A stretch of DNA of 64,000 nucleotides, taken from NCBI GenBank assembly GCA_028564675.1, contig JAOVVO010000383.1, forward strand, positions 1 through 64,000, in the 5' to 3' direction. A program made the translations under genes and the position numbers. Under the pieces are notes generated by a model. The model searched no databases and was not told where the DNA came from. It saw nothing but the letters and a program-made list of their open reading frames with translations. Source of the stretch: Onchocerca lupi. Lineage: Eukaryota; Nematoda; Chromadorea; Rhabditida; Onchocercidae. Below, one piece after another: positions 9,701-21,223 of this stretch (the first letter of the stretch is position 1; each line of letters opens with the position of its first letter).

Positions 9701-12700
9701 CCGACAACAAGAATACATGAAGAAGAGATATATGAAGAAAGGATCAACCAAAAAATAAGATAAAATTATTTAATGAAGGGAGAGAAATTAAAATTACGCT
9801 GACACTTTATAAGAATGATTATGAATCAGCTATCCAATGCTTAACCTCCCGAACCGCAGGACATAAAAGTCACATACCACAGCTGCAATTACCAATATTT
9901 AGTAACGATCCCAAATAATGGATACAGTTTAGGAATAGCTTTGATGCCGTTGTGCACCTCCAGGCTATACCAGACAAACAGAAGTTAAATTACTTGATGT
10001 CATGTCTAAGAAAAAACACGTTATAACTGTCAAATTATATGATATTGCCCCCCAACAGTGTAATAAAAAATGCCCTAATTGTGAAGTTTGCGAAATGAAA
10101 ATCATAAAAAATTCCTTATACGCGAAAAACTCCGACCAATTAGATGAAACGATAGGAAATGGAAGGCAATAATCGAAGCAATAAAATACTGCAACAGTTA
10201 GAAGAATCCGTGAAAATCTAAAACACAGCAACATCAAATTTCAATAAAAACAAGCTGCCGGCATGGATACTAGATAAAATATACCAATAAAAGAAAAAGG
10301 AGCCATGGTTAATAACCAAATTCGACAAAAACTAGGGGGATTGATTCAGATAAACGAGGAAGTCAAAAGAAATCAAAACAAAGCAGAAATACAACGATAC
10401 TAAGGACAGACTTCCGCAATAGCTGCAATCAGGCAATCCAGAATAAATGGTCCGAAATCAATTACAAAAAAAGAAGAAAAAAATAAATCACGAAGACCAT
10501 GTGCATTCTGCAATAAGGACCATTGGGACAATGAATACCAAACTTATCTCACTCTTAAATAACGAATGGAATGTTTGAGAGAAAACAACGCTTGCCACAA
10601 TTGTCTCCAATCCAGACATAAAACAAACGATTGCAAGAGAAAGAAGTATCGATACTTCATTGCATATAAGTAGTCAAGTTGAACAACAAAGTATTGTCCT
10701 TTATGACAAATCAAAAACAGTTGCATGGCACAAAGGAATGTTGGAAGCAATCGGATATATTAATAGAATCAGACTATTTCTATGACATTATCCAATTGAT
10801 TGACATCCAGAACATGGATTTAGGATTTTTCGCGATTAATTATACATTTGATCCTATGATAGCCGGAAAATGATGCATCAATAATTTCCGTAATCATAAC
10901 CAAGCCATCATGACAAACGTAACTATCGCCCTAGTAAAACAGATATAGACCGATTCTGGAAACTAGAAGTCATAGGCGTACAGAAATAGTCTAATGCCTA
11001 TGACGATGACGAGGCGTTGAAACAATTCAGTGAGAATATAGCAAAAATCAGTGGAAGGTACCTAGTATCTTGTCGTGAAAAGAATCGAGAATCAAATTAA
11101 ACGACAATTTTGGTCTTGTTTCGATCGTCTAAAATCATTAATCAAATGACCAAGAGATAATAAATCATTACTCCTCATTTACAATGAAACAATTCGCGAT
11201 CAAATGCAGAGGCAATTAAGCTGTATTCCAGAAACTACTTTCTTCTATCGTTCTAAAAAAGATTTATATCGTAATATTCTTTCATCTACTCAATTTGATA
11301 CGTTCTAATATCATCAGTTCAACATCATAGAAAGAATCACTCCCTCCGACATGTTGGTGTTATACACTACTTACCTCATTATGAAGTTGTGATTCCTAGC
11401 AAGACAACAACAAAATTAACGATGATGCCTCTGCTCATTTAAAGAGAATGAAAAGCTTAAATGATGTCCTATATCGCGGTCCAATAGTTCTATGGATTTG
11501 ATAGAGGGATTTTTCGTTTCCGAATGATGAAAAAAGTATTTCGATTCCTTTGGTTAAAGACAACATTCGAGAACCGGTAACTGAGAGAAAACATAGAATG
11601 TTACCGGTTTCAACGAGCTCCATTTGGGATCATTTCATCGCCTTTCCTACTATCAGCTACCCTAATTAGAAAATCATGTAAGCAAAAACGGCGGTAGAGA
11701 TTGAAGAATCTGTATGTCGATAATGTCCTCATACCAACTACGGGAACAGAAGAAAATATCAAAACCTATAAGAAAATGAAATATATGATAAAGAGGCTTC
11801 AAGGAAAACTACGGAACTCCTCTCAAATGACGAAGAATTTAATGCCAAGATTCCCGAGGAGGATAGAGGAGAAATATATCAGATCAAGAAAATCTTGGGT
11901 TTCAGTTGGAGTCCGGAACAGGATCTCATACTAATAACCTAGAAACCATGTAGCGTGAAAGAAATAACAAAACGAACAATACTACAATTCGTAGTTTACC
12001 AATTCGATCCGTTGGGATTCCTAGTTCCTATAATGATACAATTTAAATTATTCCTTCAGACTCTTTGGAAGAAGAGCTACTCATGGGATTAAACAATAAA
12101 TCAAGAAGGTGAGCGAGTTTGGGAGTCTCTGATAAGTGAATGGCCAACATAAGTGAAGGAAATACCACGCTCTACGACAAAACAAGCGAATATACGACAA
12201 ATTCATGTTTTCGCTGATGCTTCAACAAATATCTCGTCGATAATTGTATTATAACGTAGATGAGCCGATAAACTGCGTTATAACAAAGTTCTTTTACACA
12301 TAAAAAGAACATCAACTACAAAAAAGCTTCAAATCCTAAACTCCTTCACGGATTCTTTTGGTTTCACCACAATCCTTTTTTTTTTATCTGAATTTTCACC
12401 CAATTTTTTCTAAACCAAACTGTATGATATATATATTTATCAGTATTACCATGATCATCCTAAAATTGAGGAAACTGTTAATGAAAGAATAACCTATAGC
12501 GAAAGCAATTTCGGCACCGTATATTCTTAATGTATCTTCCGAAAAAGATCCATAATCACGCCACAAGGTGAATAAATCCCCATAACCCATTGCGTATTGA
12601 AGTACTGTATAAAGATGCGTTCTCGACTGCCAACTGGCATAGCATTTTGCGATGAATTCGCTATTCGAGAGATTTTTCTACAGAAAAATGATAATGATAT

Positions 12701-14443
12701 TTAAATTTCAACTCCTTTCATGCCTCTAAATTTTCTTAAATGCTTCAAATTTCAATACTACTGATTGTTAGAAGTAAAAAAAAAAAGTTGCTGTAACAGA
12801 TAATTACTTAATCACACTAGACCTAAATTGTCATGATTTATACTTATCATTAGATCATTGTTTGTTTCTAAAGAAACAGCATTGTGGCTTAAAAGAACGT
12901 TATCAAAGTCGAATAGATAGCAGAGTATTCAACAAATTTGTTGTGACAGTCAAAGATTTTGAAGAAATTGCAAAAAAGAAACTTTAAAAGCCATGCTTTG
13001 AATCTAATGTGCCTTCTTTTTTGATTGCACTGACTAATCAAACGTTAATTCTTCTAGCAACAAGTTGTTGCTTCTTTTAAATCCTAACTCTGTTCATTTC
13101 AAATTAAAACATTCAGAATAAGGTAAAAATAAATCTTCGATATAAAATACAAACTCTTTTTTTAGATAACTTTCAGAAAATACAATCTTGTTGATCCCAA
13201 AAAAATGTTAAATTTTTTATTTAAAACAATTTTTTTATTTTACAACAATTACTATAATTATACGATATAAAAAATATGCATATCTAAATCCAAAATTTTT
13301 CGCCGAGACCTAAATTATTTTAAAATAGTCTAATTACCATTGTAGGAAGTAAATATTTAAATAGTTAGTATTGTGAGTTCTCTTCAAGAAACTGAAGTGT
13401 TGGATTGATGTCCGTTATCTGATAAAAAAAAGGTAATATCTGGACAAAAAGCAGGAAAGAGTTGCACGGAATACACTTTCAGTATTGCGTTAAATTGAAC
13501 TTACATGTATTGAGGCCTCATTTTTAACTTGTTGAATGGCATTTTTTGTCAAAATTTCGCTTTTCAACTGTTTTTTCATGGCAAATAAAAAGTTCCGATT
13601 GAGTTTTAAGCATACTCTGTACACTTCACTGAATGTACCCTTCCCGATGCAATTCAGAATCTGCAAATGAAAGAGTGAAATAAAATGATTAAAATGATTG
13701 CCAGAAAATTTTCTAACACACTAAACAATTTTCTAGCTGAACTCACTGATAATCGAGTCGGTGACTGCAGAAATTCAAACATGCAGAAATACAAAACATG
13801 GAATATATTTAACCCACAATACGTTTTAAAATGTATCTCATTTATGATATTGCATGGAAATTAGAAAATTAACTTTCATTTTCTCTTCAGTATACTATAA
13901 TTCAATAAATTAATAGTAGCTTACCAAGAAATCTCTTTCTGTAATATTTGAATTATTCGGAAATTCCGGTAAAAAAATTGCTTCCAGCCATGGCACTGGC
14001 CAAACACTTTTTCTGAGTGAACCACGACCAACTGTTCTACAATTCTGATAATTCCAAACATATCATTTTTGAATCTCTGCATATTAAATATGTGTTTTAG
14101 CTAAAAAATTTTCATCCTAATGCTTTGGAATATGTGTTTTTGTTTATCTCCTGCCTTCCCTCTATTTCACTTTGATATGAAAAAGTATTCTTTTAAAAAA
14201 CTTTCTCAAAGAAGCAAGGATAATAATGAAACCTGGTTCGAATATTCTGATTGCAAAAGACTCTCACGGGTACATCGATCGTCTTTTCATTTCGACCATA
14301 ACGCCGTCTCTTTTTGGAATGTTGGAAATGTACAAGAGAAGTAATACTATCGCTGATTCGGCCGTATAACTGCTGGGCCAGTGTTTGTACGGATCCCAAG
14401 CTTAGCCTACTGAGAGAGAGACTAGATAGCCTTGTTTTTATTC
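6788..14443 (-). CDS. AGC-family protein kinase resembling RSKR/S6KL (ribosomal S6 kinase-related)
   Basis: Ten exons on the minus strand: 14443-14268, 14044-13925, 13660-13505, 12677-12494, 8623-8472, 8337-8198, 8066-8009, 7928-7827, 7285-7154, 6850-6788. They join in frame to about 427 residues, near the 410 of human RSKR. Motifs in order: a WPVPWLEAIFLPEFP segment before the domain, glycine loop IGKGTFSEVYRV, catalytic lysine in FAMKK, helix-C glutamate in NEASIH, hinge LQYAMGYGDLF, catalytic loop AYRDLKMEN (the YRD of AGC kinases), metal-binding VDFGFSKK, and activation-loop end CGTLQYMAPE followed by VDWWSYGVLL. The serine-rich N-terminus (LSSLSLSRLSLGS) starts behind an acceptor in phase 1, so the start codon is in an upstream exon. 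If that exon ends ATG-G, the protein would begin MGIKTRLSS; an ATGG before a gttaga donor exists at 16380-16377, but this is a guess. The 3.9-kb intron 8624-12493 contains a retroelement. Substrates cannot be told from sequence. Confidence 0.82.
8905..9112. repeat. diverged tandem repeat, unit roughly 55-70 bp
   Basis: The blocks 'tcatgtctagcaattg', 'tcatgcctattaattcc' and 'tatgtctaaaaatttctgg' recur, each followed by a version of 'ggtaattgtaccaattat' and then 'ataattaattga'. I count three to four imperfect units. They sit in the large kinase intron just before the retroelement. Confidence 0.55.
9303..9437 (+). repeat. 5' LTR (3' portion that can be matched)
   Basis: Matches 12226-12371 in order with substitutions and small indels: a shared 'gataattgtattataacg', then 'gatgagccgataaa', then 'ttttggttccac..cacaa'. 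The full 5' LTR probably begins near 9123, ahead of a TATA-like 'aatatatatacg' at about 9157, but its 3' partner for that part is deleted. Confidence 0.7.
12226..12371 (+). repeat. 3' LTR, 5'-truncated
   Basis: Second copy of the LTR end of the BEL/Pao remnant. It is joined directly to a broken RNase H frame at about 12225, which shows an internal deletion spanning the end of pol and the start of this LTR. It ends at about 12371 in CACCACA. No target-site duplication could be recognised. Confidence 0.7.
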
Positions 14444-14639
14444 CTATAAATATATGAAGAAATGATTGATCGTAAATAATAATTAACAAAGATTGATTTT
14501 AGTTTAATCCATATATTTAGATTGAAACGCTTCGAATTTTTCGGATGTGAAGAGTCGAAACAAATGCAGTGTTGTGTGGTTGCTGGTGTTGCATACTTTT
14601 TAGTTAACGTTCAAAATCGAGTAGCAATTTGTGAGTGAA

Positions 14640-14783
14640 ATGGCCACTCAGAGTACACATGAATTCATTCAGACATTAATCAAAGGTATGAACAACTATC
14701 ACTCATCATGCATTCCAACTGCATGTCGTTCAGTGGAAAAACTACTAGAACAGCAAATTCGTGCTATTTTATGGGGATTATAA
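14640..14783 (+). other. short plus-strand ORF (47 codons), possible first exon of an unknown gene
   Basis: ATG at 14640 (context gtgaaATGGCC) opens MATQSTHEFIQTLIKG and stays open to a TAA at 14781. A good donor (AAAG|gtatga) lies at 14685, and an acceptor (ttgatttcag) at about 14883, but that junction gives an immediate stop, so the gene model fails. It faces the kinase gene. I do not recognise the sequence; it may be chance. Confidence 0.2.
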
Positions 14784-15169
14784 AGTTGAAATAAGCAATA
14801 AAGCAGTAATTGAAGAAGTTTTCGGTGGACATAGATGCTTCTTCTCTTTTACTGAAATTTTGAAACTTCTCAAATTGATTTCAGAAGAATAATAATGACA
14901 GCGAAAAAAGTAGAGACGCCGAGCTGGAAAGTGTGTAAAAACAAGCATTCTTTCCGTCTATTTTTTCTCTACAAACAAATTACAAATGTCTTTCTTCAGA
15001 GTATTCGAATCGAATAGAAATTCTGAATGTTAGTATTGGCGGAATAAATAAAACTCGCATAAGAAAAGATTTTTCATCAAAAATGATTTTATTAATTGAA
15101 AACAGAAACTTCTTTCTTCCGTCGCTTCTCTCACAAAGCAACCACCCGTTGAAATACCACTGAACAAAC

Positions 15170-15255
15170 CACTTTCATGTAAACAACTCGAATAGTTCAG
15201 TCGGAATGATGAAAAATGAAAGGCAAAACCTTTCATTTTTGTTTACATGAAAGTG
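15170..15255. repeat. nested inverted repeat (17-bp outer arms, 12-bp inner arms)
   Basis: Outer arms CACTTTCATGTAAACAA (15170-15186) and its exact reverse complement (15239-15255). Inner arms AAAAATGAAAGG (15212-15223) and CCTTTCATTTTT (15229-15240) with a 5-base loop. The arrangement could be a tiny MITE-like element or a strong hairpin; no flanking target duplication was found. Confidence 0.8.
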
Positions 15256-18200
15256 TAAGTTGAAGTTCCAAGAAGACTGCGAAAAGGTAGAAAGTGCTTT
15301 TGCATCATTTATTGTTGGATGGATTGCAGTTGAACCAACATTTATAAAACAATCTACCACTCAGACAGTCCAAAAAATAATAGCTGATTAAGAATCGTCT
15401 TTTACCTTTGCTAATAATGAAACCATCGAGAATAAATAATACAAAAATGTTCTGAACAAAAATCCATCAGAATTCATCTGTAAGTAGTCAAACTTACTAG
15501 AATAAAGGTGAAGTTGTTGTTCACGCATTTATAATTCTACTATAAAACAAGAAATAAAACGGAAGATAAAATTTCAAGAAGATAGATTGTCAGAAGTTTT
15601 TTTAAAGATTTGGGAACAATTGTTTTCCGGTGACATTTTTATTTGATTATCCTAGAAAAACAAAAGAAAGTTCGTCATTTACGTGCCATCTCTGTGCATT
15701 AGTTTGGACAGAAAGATTCGCATTTGAGAATAGCAAGAAATATTCTTCTGATTTATAAGCAAAGGATTGACAAGGAGTAAATTAGAACAAATTAGATAAA
15801 TGGAAGAAGATACAAATGATAAAAGTGAAGAAAGATAAAATGGAGAAGAAGACTATCATGAATAATTATTATTCTAATTTTGGTTGACTTTTCGAAACTC
15901 TGCATCGATTAGAAAGGGACATTGCGTGCTATGTAATGCTTCGAAAATTAATTCTTTCAATCGTATTCGATCGAGATTATTATAAAACATTGTTGGAATT
16001 GTGTAAGGTAAAAGGGACATAATAAAGAAAAATAACTCTTCTCCTTTAGAGCTATGAGAACTTTCATTAAAGCTTTCGAAAAGTTTACATAGGAAATTTT
16101 TCGATGGCTTCCTACAGGTGGATTTTAAAAAATTTTGCAGTAAAGTAGCATAAAAAAGTAGAGATGTAATGGAAAGGAGGAAAATAGTATGAAATCAGTA
16201 TGGAATGGTTTAAAAAATGGTATGAAATGATATATAAAATGAGGGAAGTGGTAAAAATGGTACGAAAATATGAGAAATGGTATGAAATCTGAAGGGAAAT
16301 GTCCAACAGGCGATGACAGGAGATCATTTGAAAGCAATCGGAAATCAAAAATATTTCCGAGTAAATAATTCTAACCCATGCTTGAATCGTTTATTTATTC
16401 AAAATTTTAAAATGAATAAAATTAAATACTAGCTCGCTGAAGTTATTTATTTTACAAACTATTTCAAATGATAAAAGGTGTTCCCTAAGGTGTCTCTTTT
16501 GTGAACTGTAAAGCATACTTTGAGTTGAATCATTTAAATTAAAAAATTGTTCCTTATTTTTCTACATTGCTTATGTACAGTAGAAAGAATACAGGAGGCA
16601 CCTACATTTGACAAATACCTGGCAGGCATGGACAATTAATGTTGTCCTTTGTAGTATCAATGCAACAAAATGTAAATATTTCTGAAAAAATTCTTTTTGA
16701 TCAACAAATAACCTTTTTCTTCTTCTTCTTTCGGAGTTTCTAACGCAGCTATCATGTGATTTGATCTTTCGGAATGCGATGACAACGAAGAAGTGCTTCA
16801 GAATACGAAGTTTCCATCACGACTAAATCCTCCCAATGCAGTGCTGTATTTGCATCATTTTACATTGTTACCTATCTAAAAGAAAGGAAAAGTCGGTACG
16901 ATGAAGAAACACGTATTATGCATTTTTTGGAAGTTCCGTCATTCTAAAACTTTAATATTTCAATTCTTTTGCAAGTCAATGTTTTCAATGTGTTTTTAAA
17001 AGCAAAGTCGAAATTCCCTACACTCTGAAGCAATCGAAAGGAACTCAATTAAGATAAAAACGGAAATAATTAATTACTTGTATGTTCCAAAGAATATCAA
17101 TAGATTCATTCAATAATTAAAAGCACAACTTCTTAAACAATTTTAGTAACTTAATTAGTTCTACCAATGCTCAAAGTTTATAAAAACTTTTTTGAAAATT
17201 TCCTAGATTTTTTTTTGCGGATATGCATATATCATTTAAGTTCATATATATATCTGCATCAATATAAATGAGAATTTGCTGAATGTAACTTTTAAATTTG
17301 GAAGAGCTTAGTATTCCTGAGCATCTCTCAACATATTTGTGTGAAATGCAATGAAAAAAGTTTACAAAAAAGAAGAGAAAGGACGAAAAGATCCATGCTG
17401 GCGCAATTTATCAGTAGATCATATGTTATCAACATTATCAGCAATAAAAATATTTACATTAACAAGCGTTCCAATATATGAAATCTGAAGAACGAAGTGA
17501 AAAATGCAAATTTTGATTGGGAAAGGTTGCAATAGGAAAAGACTTCTAATAGATGGTATTTTTATAAATTGGGAAATTCTGAAACTTCATCAAGCTTATA
17601 TTTGTGCAATATTGAATGGTGGAAACCTCGAAAATAACTAATGGCTGATTTTCAAGATATAATCAATTGAATATTTGAGGAGAGAAAAAATAGGTAAGTT
17701 GATTTAAAAGAGTTGCAAAATTATTTGATAAAAATTAGCTAATGAAGTTGCCATGACAATGAATGACAAATCACTATCAGTCGAGAACGTATGAAAAAAA
17801 TTAATTTTATAATCAAATCAAACAAATGAAAGCAAAGGATATTAAGAAGTAATATAACAGTGAATTGGAACTTTCTTATCGTATACTTAATTCATTATTT
17901 AAAAGTGCCGAGTAGTTTTATTTAATATATTGATTCAATTCAGTCCTTTCAACTTTGTTATCCTTTGCTTTAATAAAGTAGCAGCGATATTGACCTGAAG
18001 AAGTCAGGTAGTTGAGAAGTGTGACAGGATCTTTCAAAGGTAAAGATGTCCTCATTCCTAAGTACTATTCCGGATCTTTTCTGAATGACAAAAAGCGAGA
18101 AATAGCAAGCAGGAACATTCGCCGAAAATTTCAATTACGGCGAGGGAAATAAACCTTAGGTAGTAATAGCAAGAACTCAGAAATACTTTAATAGGTAAAA

Positions 18201-18565
18201 CCGATTCCATCATCAAAAAAACCAAATATCTTTGGAATAAGACTTGATTTTTTTATCAAGTTTTTATTGAATAAAATATGAGATTTAGAGTCACATCTAA
18301 GCAATGAAAAGTAAGAAAATTGAAGTGTCTAGATTTACTAAATTTTATTAGAAGATTGACATAATATCACCTCTGTCGCACTTTGTCAGCAATGAAATAT
18401 GCAGTTTCTGTGTTGGAAGCAACTAAGAAATGCCAGATATAAGACAATTGGATTTAAATCATGAAAGGATGTGATCAGAGATTAATGTAAAATAAATTAA
18501 TCATTTCACTCTATCCAAAAATCCGTTTTTACTGCCCAGCTCGTCCTTATTTACCATCAAACCGT

Positions 18566-18680
18566 TTTCTTAAATTCGATTTCCTTATCCTTGGCAGCTA
18601 GTTTATTGATTGCTTTTATTTAAGCTTTCTCTTAAATTCAATTTCCTTATCCTCGGCAGTTAGTTTATTGATTTCTTTTA
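18566..18680. repeat. two-copy tandem duplication, period about 62 bp
   Basis: The segment 'cttaaattcgatttcc...ggcagctagtttattgattgctttt' (from about 18570) recurs from about 18631 with few changes. On the minus strand both copies read INKL(T/A)A(E/K)DKEIEFK, but the 62-bp period breaks the frame and stops intervene, so it is either a coding relic or coincidence. Confidence 0.7.
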
Positions 18681-21223
18681 GCATAGGAAATGCATATTTC
18701 TTGACCAAATTGCCAGCAAAAGAGCTTATCGAATCATTATGTCATTCTTTTAGCAAATTCAAACATTTCATTTATCTACTTCTCATTACTTAACTGTGAT
18801 TCTAAGCCATCATATTTTCTTTAATAATGGTTTTGGCAAAAAAAATCGAATCTTATTCCAAGGATGTCGTCTTTCTAAACTACATGACCTTTTGGGTCGA
18901 TAGCAAGGTCCTTTATTAAATTTTTCTCTTTATTTAATCATAATCACTCAACAGAAATTCTTGCTTATCTTTATTCTCATAAATTTTTCAACCTGACTAC
19001 AAATTAAAATGATATTAATTCTGTTTCCTATTTTCATTTCTGTAATTGTATCATCATATTCTTTTATGTCACTTGATAAACAAATTCAATACCAATGAAA
19101 CTTTTACTAAACATTGGATGTACAATCCAAAGCACAATATAAAAACAGCAGCTAGCAGAATCTGCTTGGATACCATAACTTACTACAATGATCGAACTCA
19201 TAATTAGATCAATTATGCTTTCTGAAAAAGCTCGAACATTTTCGATTCTTACGTAATTACATCATCTGCGTGAGAAACATTTCTATCACATTTGAAATGA
19301 AAAAATATCCTATAAAGTTGTTCGAATGCTTTTAAAATGCACTGCAGGAAAGACAATTTCATCCGAAAAAGTTGATCATGATAACTCATTAAACAAACAA
19401 CCATAGTACCAAAAATTACCAAACAAATAAGTAAACGTACAAGCCGACGAATTTAAGTCCATAAATTATAATAACGTTAAAATTAAGCAAAATAATTTGT
19501 ACTCCAAGTGCCATGGACTTTATCATTCAACCAAATTTAGGACTTCCAAATTTCCATCGAGGAAAGATAGAAAAGATGTGGGTTGACCTATTTAAGATAC
19601 TTTGCCAGGCATCTCAAGCTACTATCACCTTAACTAGTCGGAAGTTTATATTCCTACTCGGATATATAAACAGATAAAGACAAAAGTGGAAAAATGGAAA
19701 TCAAAATAACAAATTTTATTGAATTTAATTTAGAGGAAAAAAGAAAATAGAATCAGTAGAAAAAACTCTTCGAAAATTGAATTCGAAATCCGAAGCGTTT
19801 TTGCTGAGCAGCCAAGAAGAGTAATGAACGATATTTAGCCAAAACAGACGAAGCAATGGTAAAAATGAATCCCAGAAAACCACTGCTGTCTATACTCAAT
19901 GCCATTTAGCCATGGAAGCACTGACTTTTTTGAGCCAGCCATTGCTGCCCAGGCATTAATATTTTAGTGCGTTTTTTGCACAAATTTGCAATTGAAGAAT
20001 CTTTGAAAGGTAGTTCTATTTTCTTTAAAAATCTTTAAAAAGTAATACTCAACATTCAAGAAGTTCGGGAGTTTTTAATCAGAAACAAAAAGAGGGTCAC
20101 AAAGTTTTCACTATAATCGCCAACTTTCAATCAATAAATCTTCATATGGATTAAAAACCAACATGTCTTAAAATTTTTTTGTGAAAGCAAATTGTAAAAT
20201 AATCCTTTACAAGAACCCCATAAAAAATTTAATCATTTCATAAGAACCCAAATCAAAAGTATGAACTTATTCACAAATCAAAAAAGATAAACTTATGTTT
20301 CTTTCTTTATTTCATCGGAATAGGAATAAATAAACAGAGATTATTTATTCATGGATGATATGATTATAACAATTATTTTTCTTCTTTCCTCAGAATCTGT
20401 AGCTCTAAAATGAATGGAATTTACAGAAATCATCTGTGAAATGTTTATATTGCTATCAATAGACAGTTTTGAGTTATAATATTTGACAAAGGAGCCAAAT
20501 ACAATTCTAATTCAAAACTGCATCAATCAAGTACAACAAAATAATATAGGCTATTAAATTTCAACAAAATGATTAAAACTATAATGACTTTGGGAAGTTC
20601 GGACAGATTTGTAATATGGAAAAACAATAAAATAAGAGCAAAGAAAACAAAAAAAGAAATGAGCAACAAGAACTAAAATAATCACACGCGAAAATCCTTA
20701 TGTAATTACATAGTTTAATCTTAAATTTTAAAAAATATGCAAAATTCGGAAAATAAGGAAAAAAATCGGTTAAATAAATAAATGAGAAAAAGAAAAAACG
20801 ATCACAGTCAACTGAGAAGTTCGTCAAAAACTAGTATAAGCATTTATTCTCTACATTACTAAAGCTATTTAAAAGACTCTTAGAATAAAACCTTGGGAAA
20901 TCTATCAAATCCAGAAGTATTAAATGAAATTATGAGAAAATAATAGAAGAAACTATACAAGTTAAAATACAAGACAGTTCTCATCGAAATACTTAAATAA
21001 GCTAATGACAAAATGATAAAATGGATGATGAAATCTGTAAATCATATTTCCATCCTCAAACAAATTTTGGAAAAAATTCCTGTTTTTTAAAAATATCGAC
21101 AGATGAAACGACTTATACATTTGATCCGAGCAGTTCTATTTCAGGTAGGAATAGACAAACAGTGTTAATATAAAAAAGAAAGGATTACCCGCAAATCTAT
21201 ATCCAACAGGCATTTCGTTTTGC

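Larger units (their letters stand above)
9123..12371 (+). mobile_element. degenerate BEL/Pao LTR retrotransposon inside a kinase intron
   Basis: Plus-strand remnant opposite to the host gene. After a 5' LTR ending near 9437 comes TTTTTGGTGCCACAGTCGG, a plausible primer-binding site, then a gag start at 9462. Coding pieces in correct order but with many stops and frameshifts: PQLQLPIFSNDPK and QAIPDKQKLNYLMSC (Pao-type gag, about 9870-10005), a zinc knuckle CHNCLQSRHKTNDC (about 10595), the reverse-transcriptase N-terminal FWKLEVIGVQK (about 10950), RFLWLKTTFENR and FGIISSPFLLSATLI (about 11540-11670), the YVDNVLIPTTGTEENI region (about 11710), QFDPLGFLVPI (about 12000) and the RNase H start VFADASTN (about 12210). 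The sequence then jumps straight into the 3' LTR, so the rest of RNase H and the integrase are deleted. The left boundary is uncertain. Confidence 0.8.
14784..21223. other. 6.4-kb gene-poor AT-rich interval
   Basis: No exon chain with good splice sites was found on either strand. It contains a nested inverted repeat at 15170-15255 and a tandem duplication at 18566-18680. A minus-strand stretch at 16680-16860 is open for about 40 codons in two frames (for example NTALHWEDLVVMETSYSEAL) but lacks a clear start or donor. The region may contain the 5' exon of the kinase. Confidence 0.5.

Noticed and set aside
13400..13435. Minus-strand open piece (ITDINPTLQFLEE) behind an ATCAG acceptor in the kinase gene
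   Set aside because: It has no donor, and joining 13505 directly to 12677 gives the uninterrupted helix-C sequence NEASIH-KNLSNSEFIAKCYASW expected of a kinase, so this piece is intronic.
16680..16860. Minus-strand open stretches that look exon-like
   Set aside because: Two frames are open for about 40 codons, but no start, donor or recognisable family, and neither joins in phase to the kinase.
20579..20827. 82-codon minus-strand ORF rich in Phe/Ser/Leu
   Set aside because: Low-complexity product of an A-rich plus strand; typical chance frame in AT-rich DNA.
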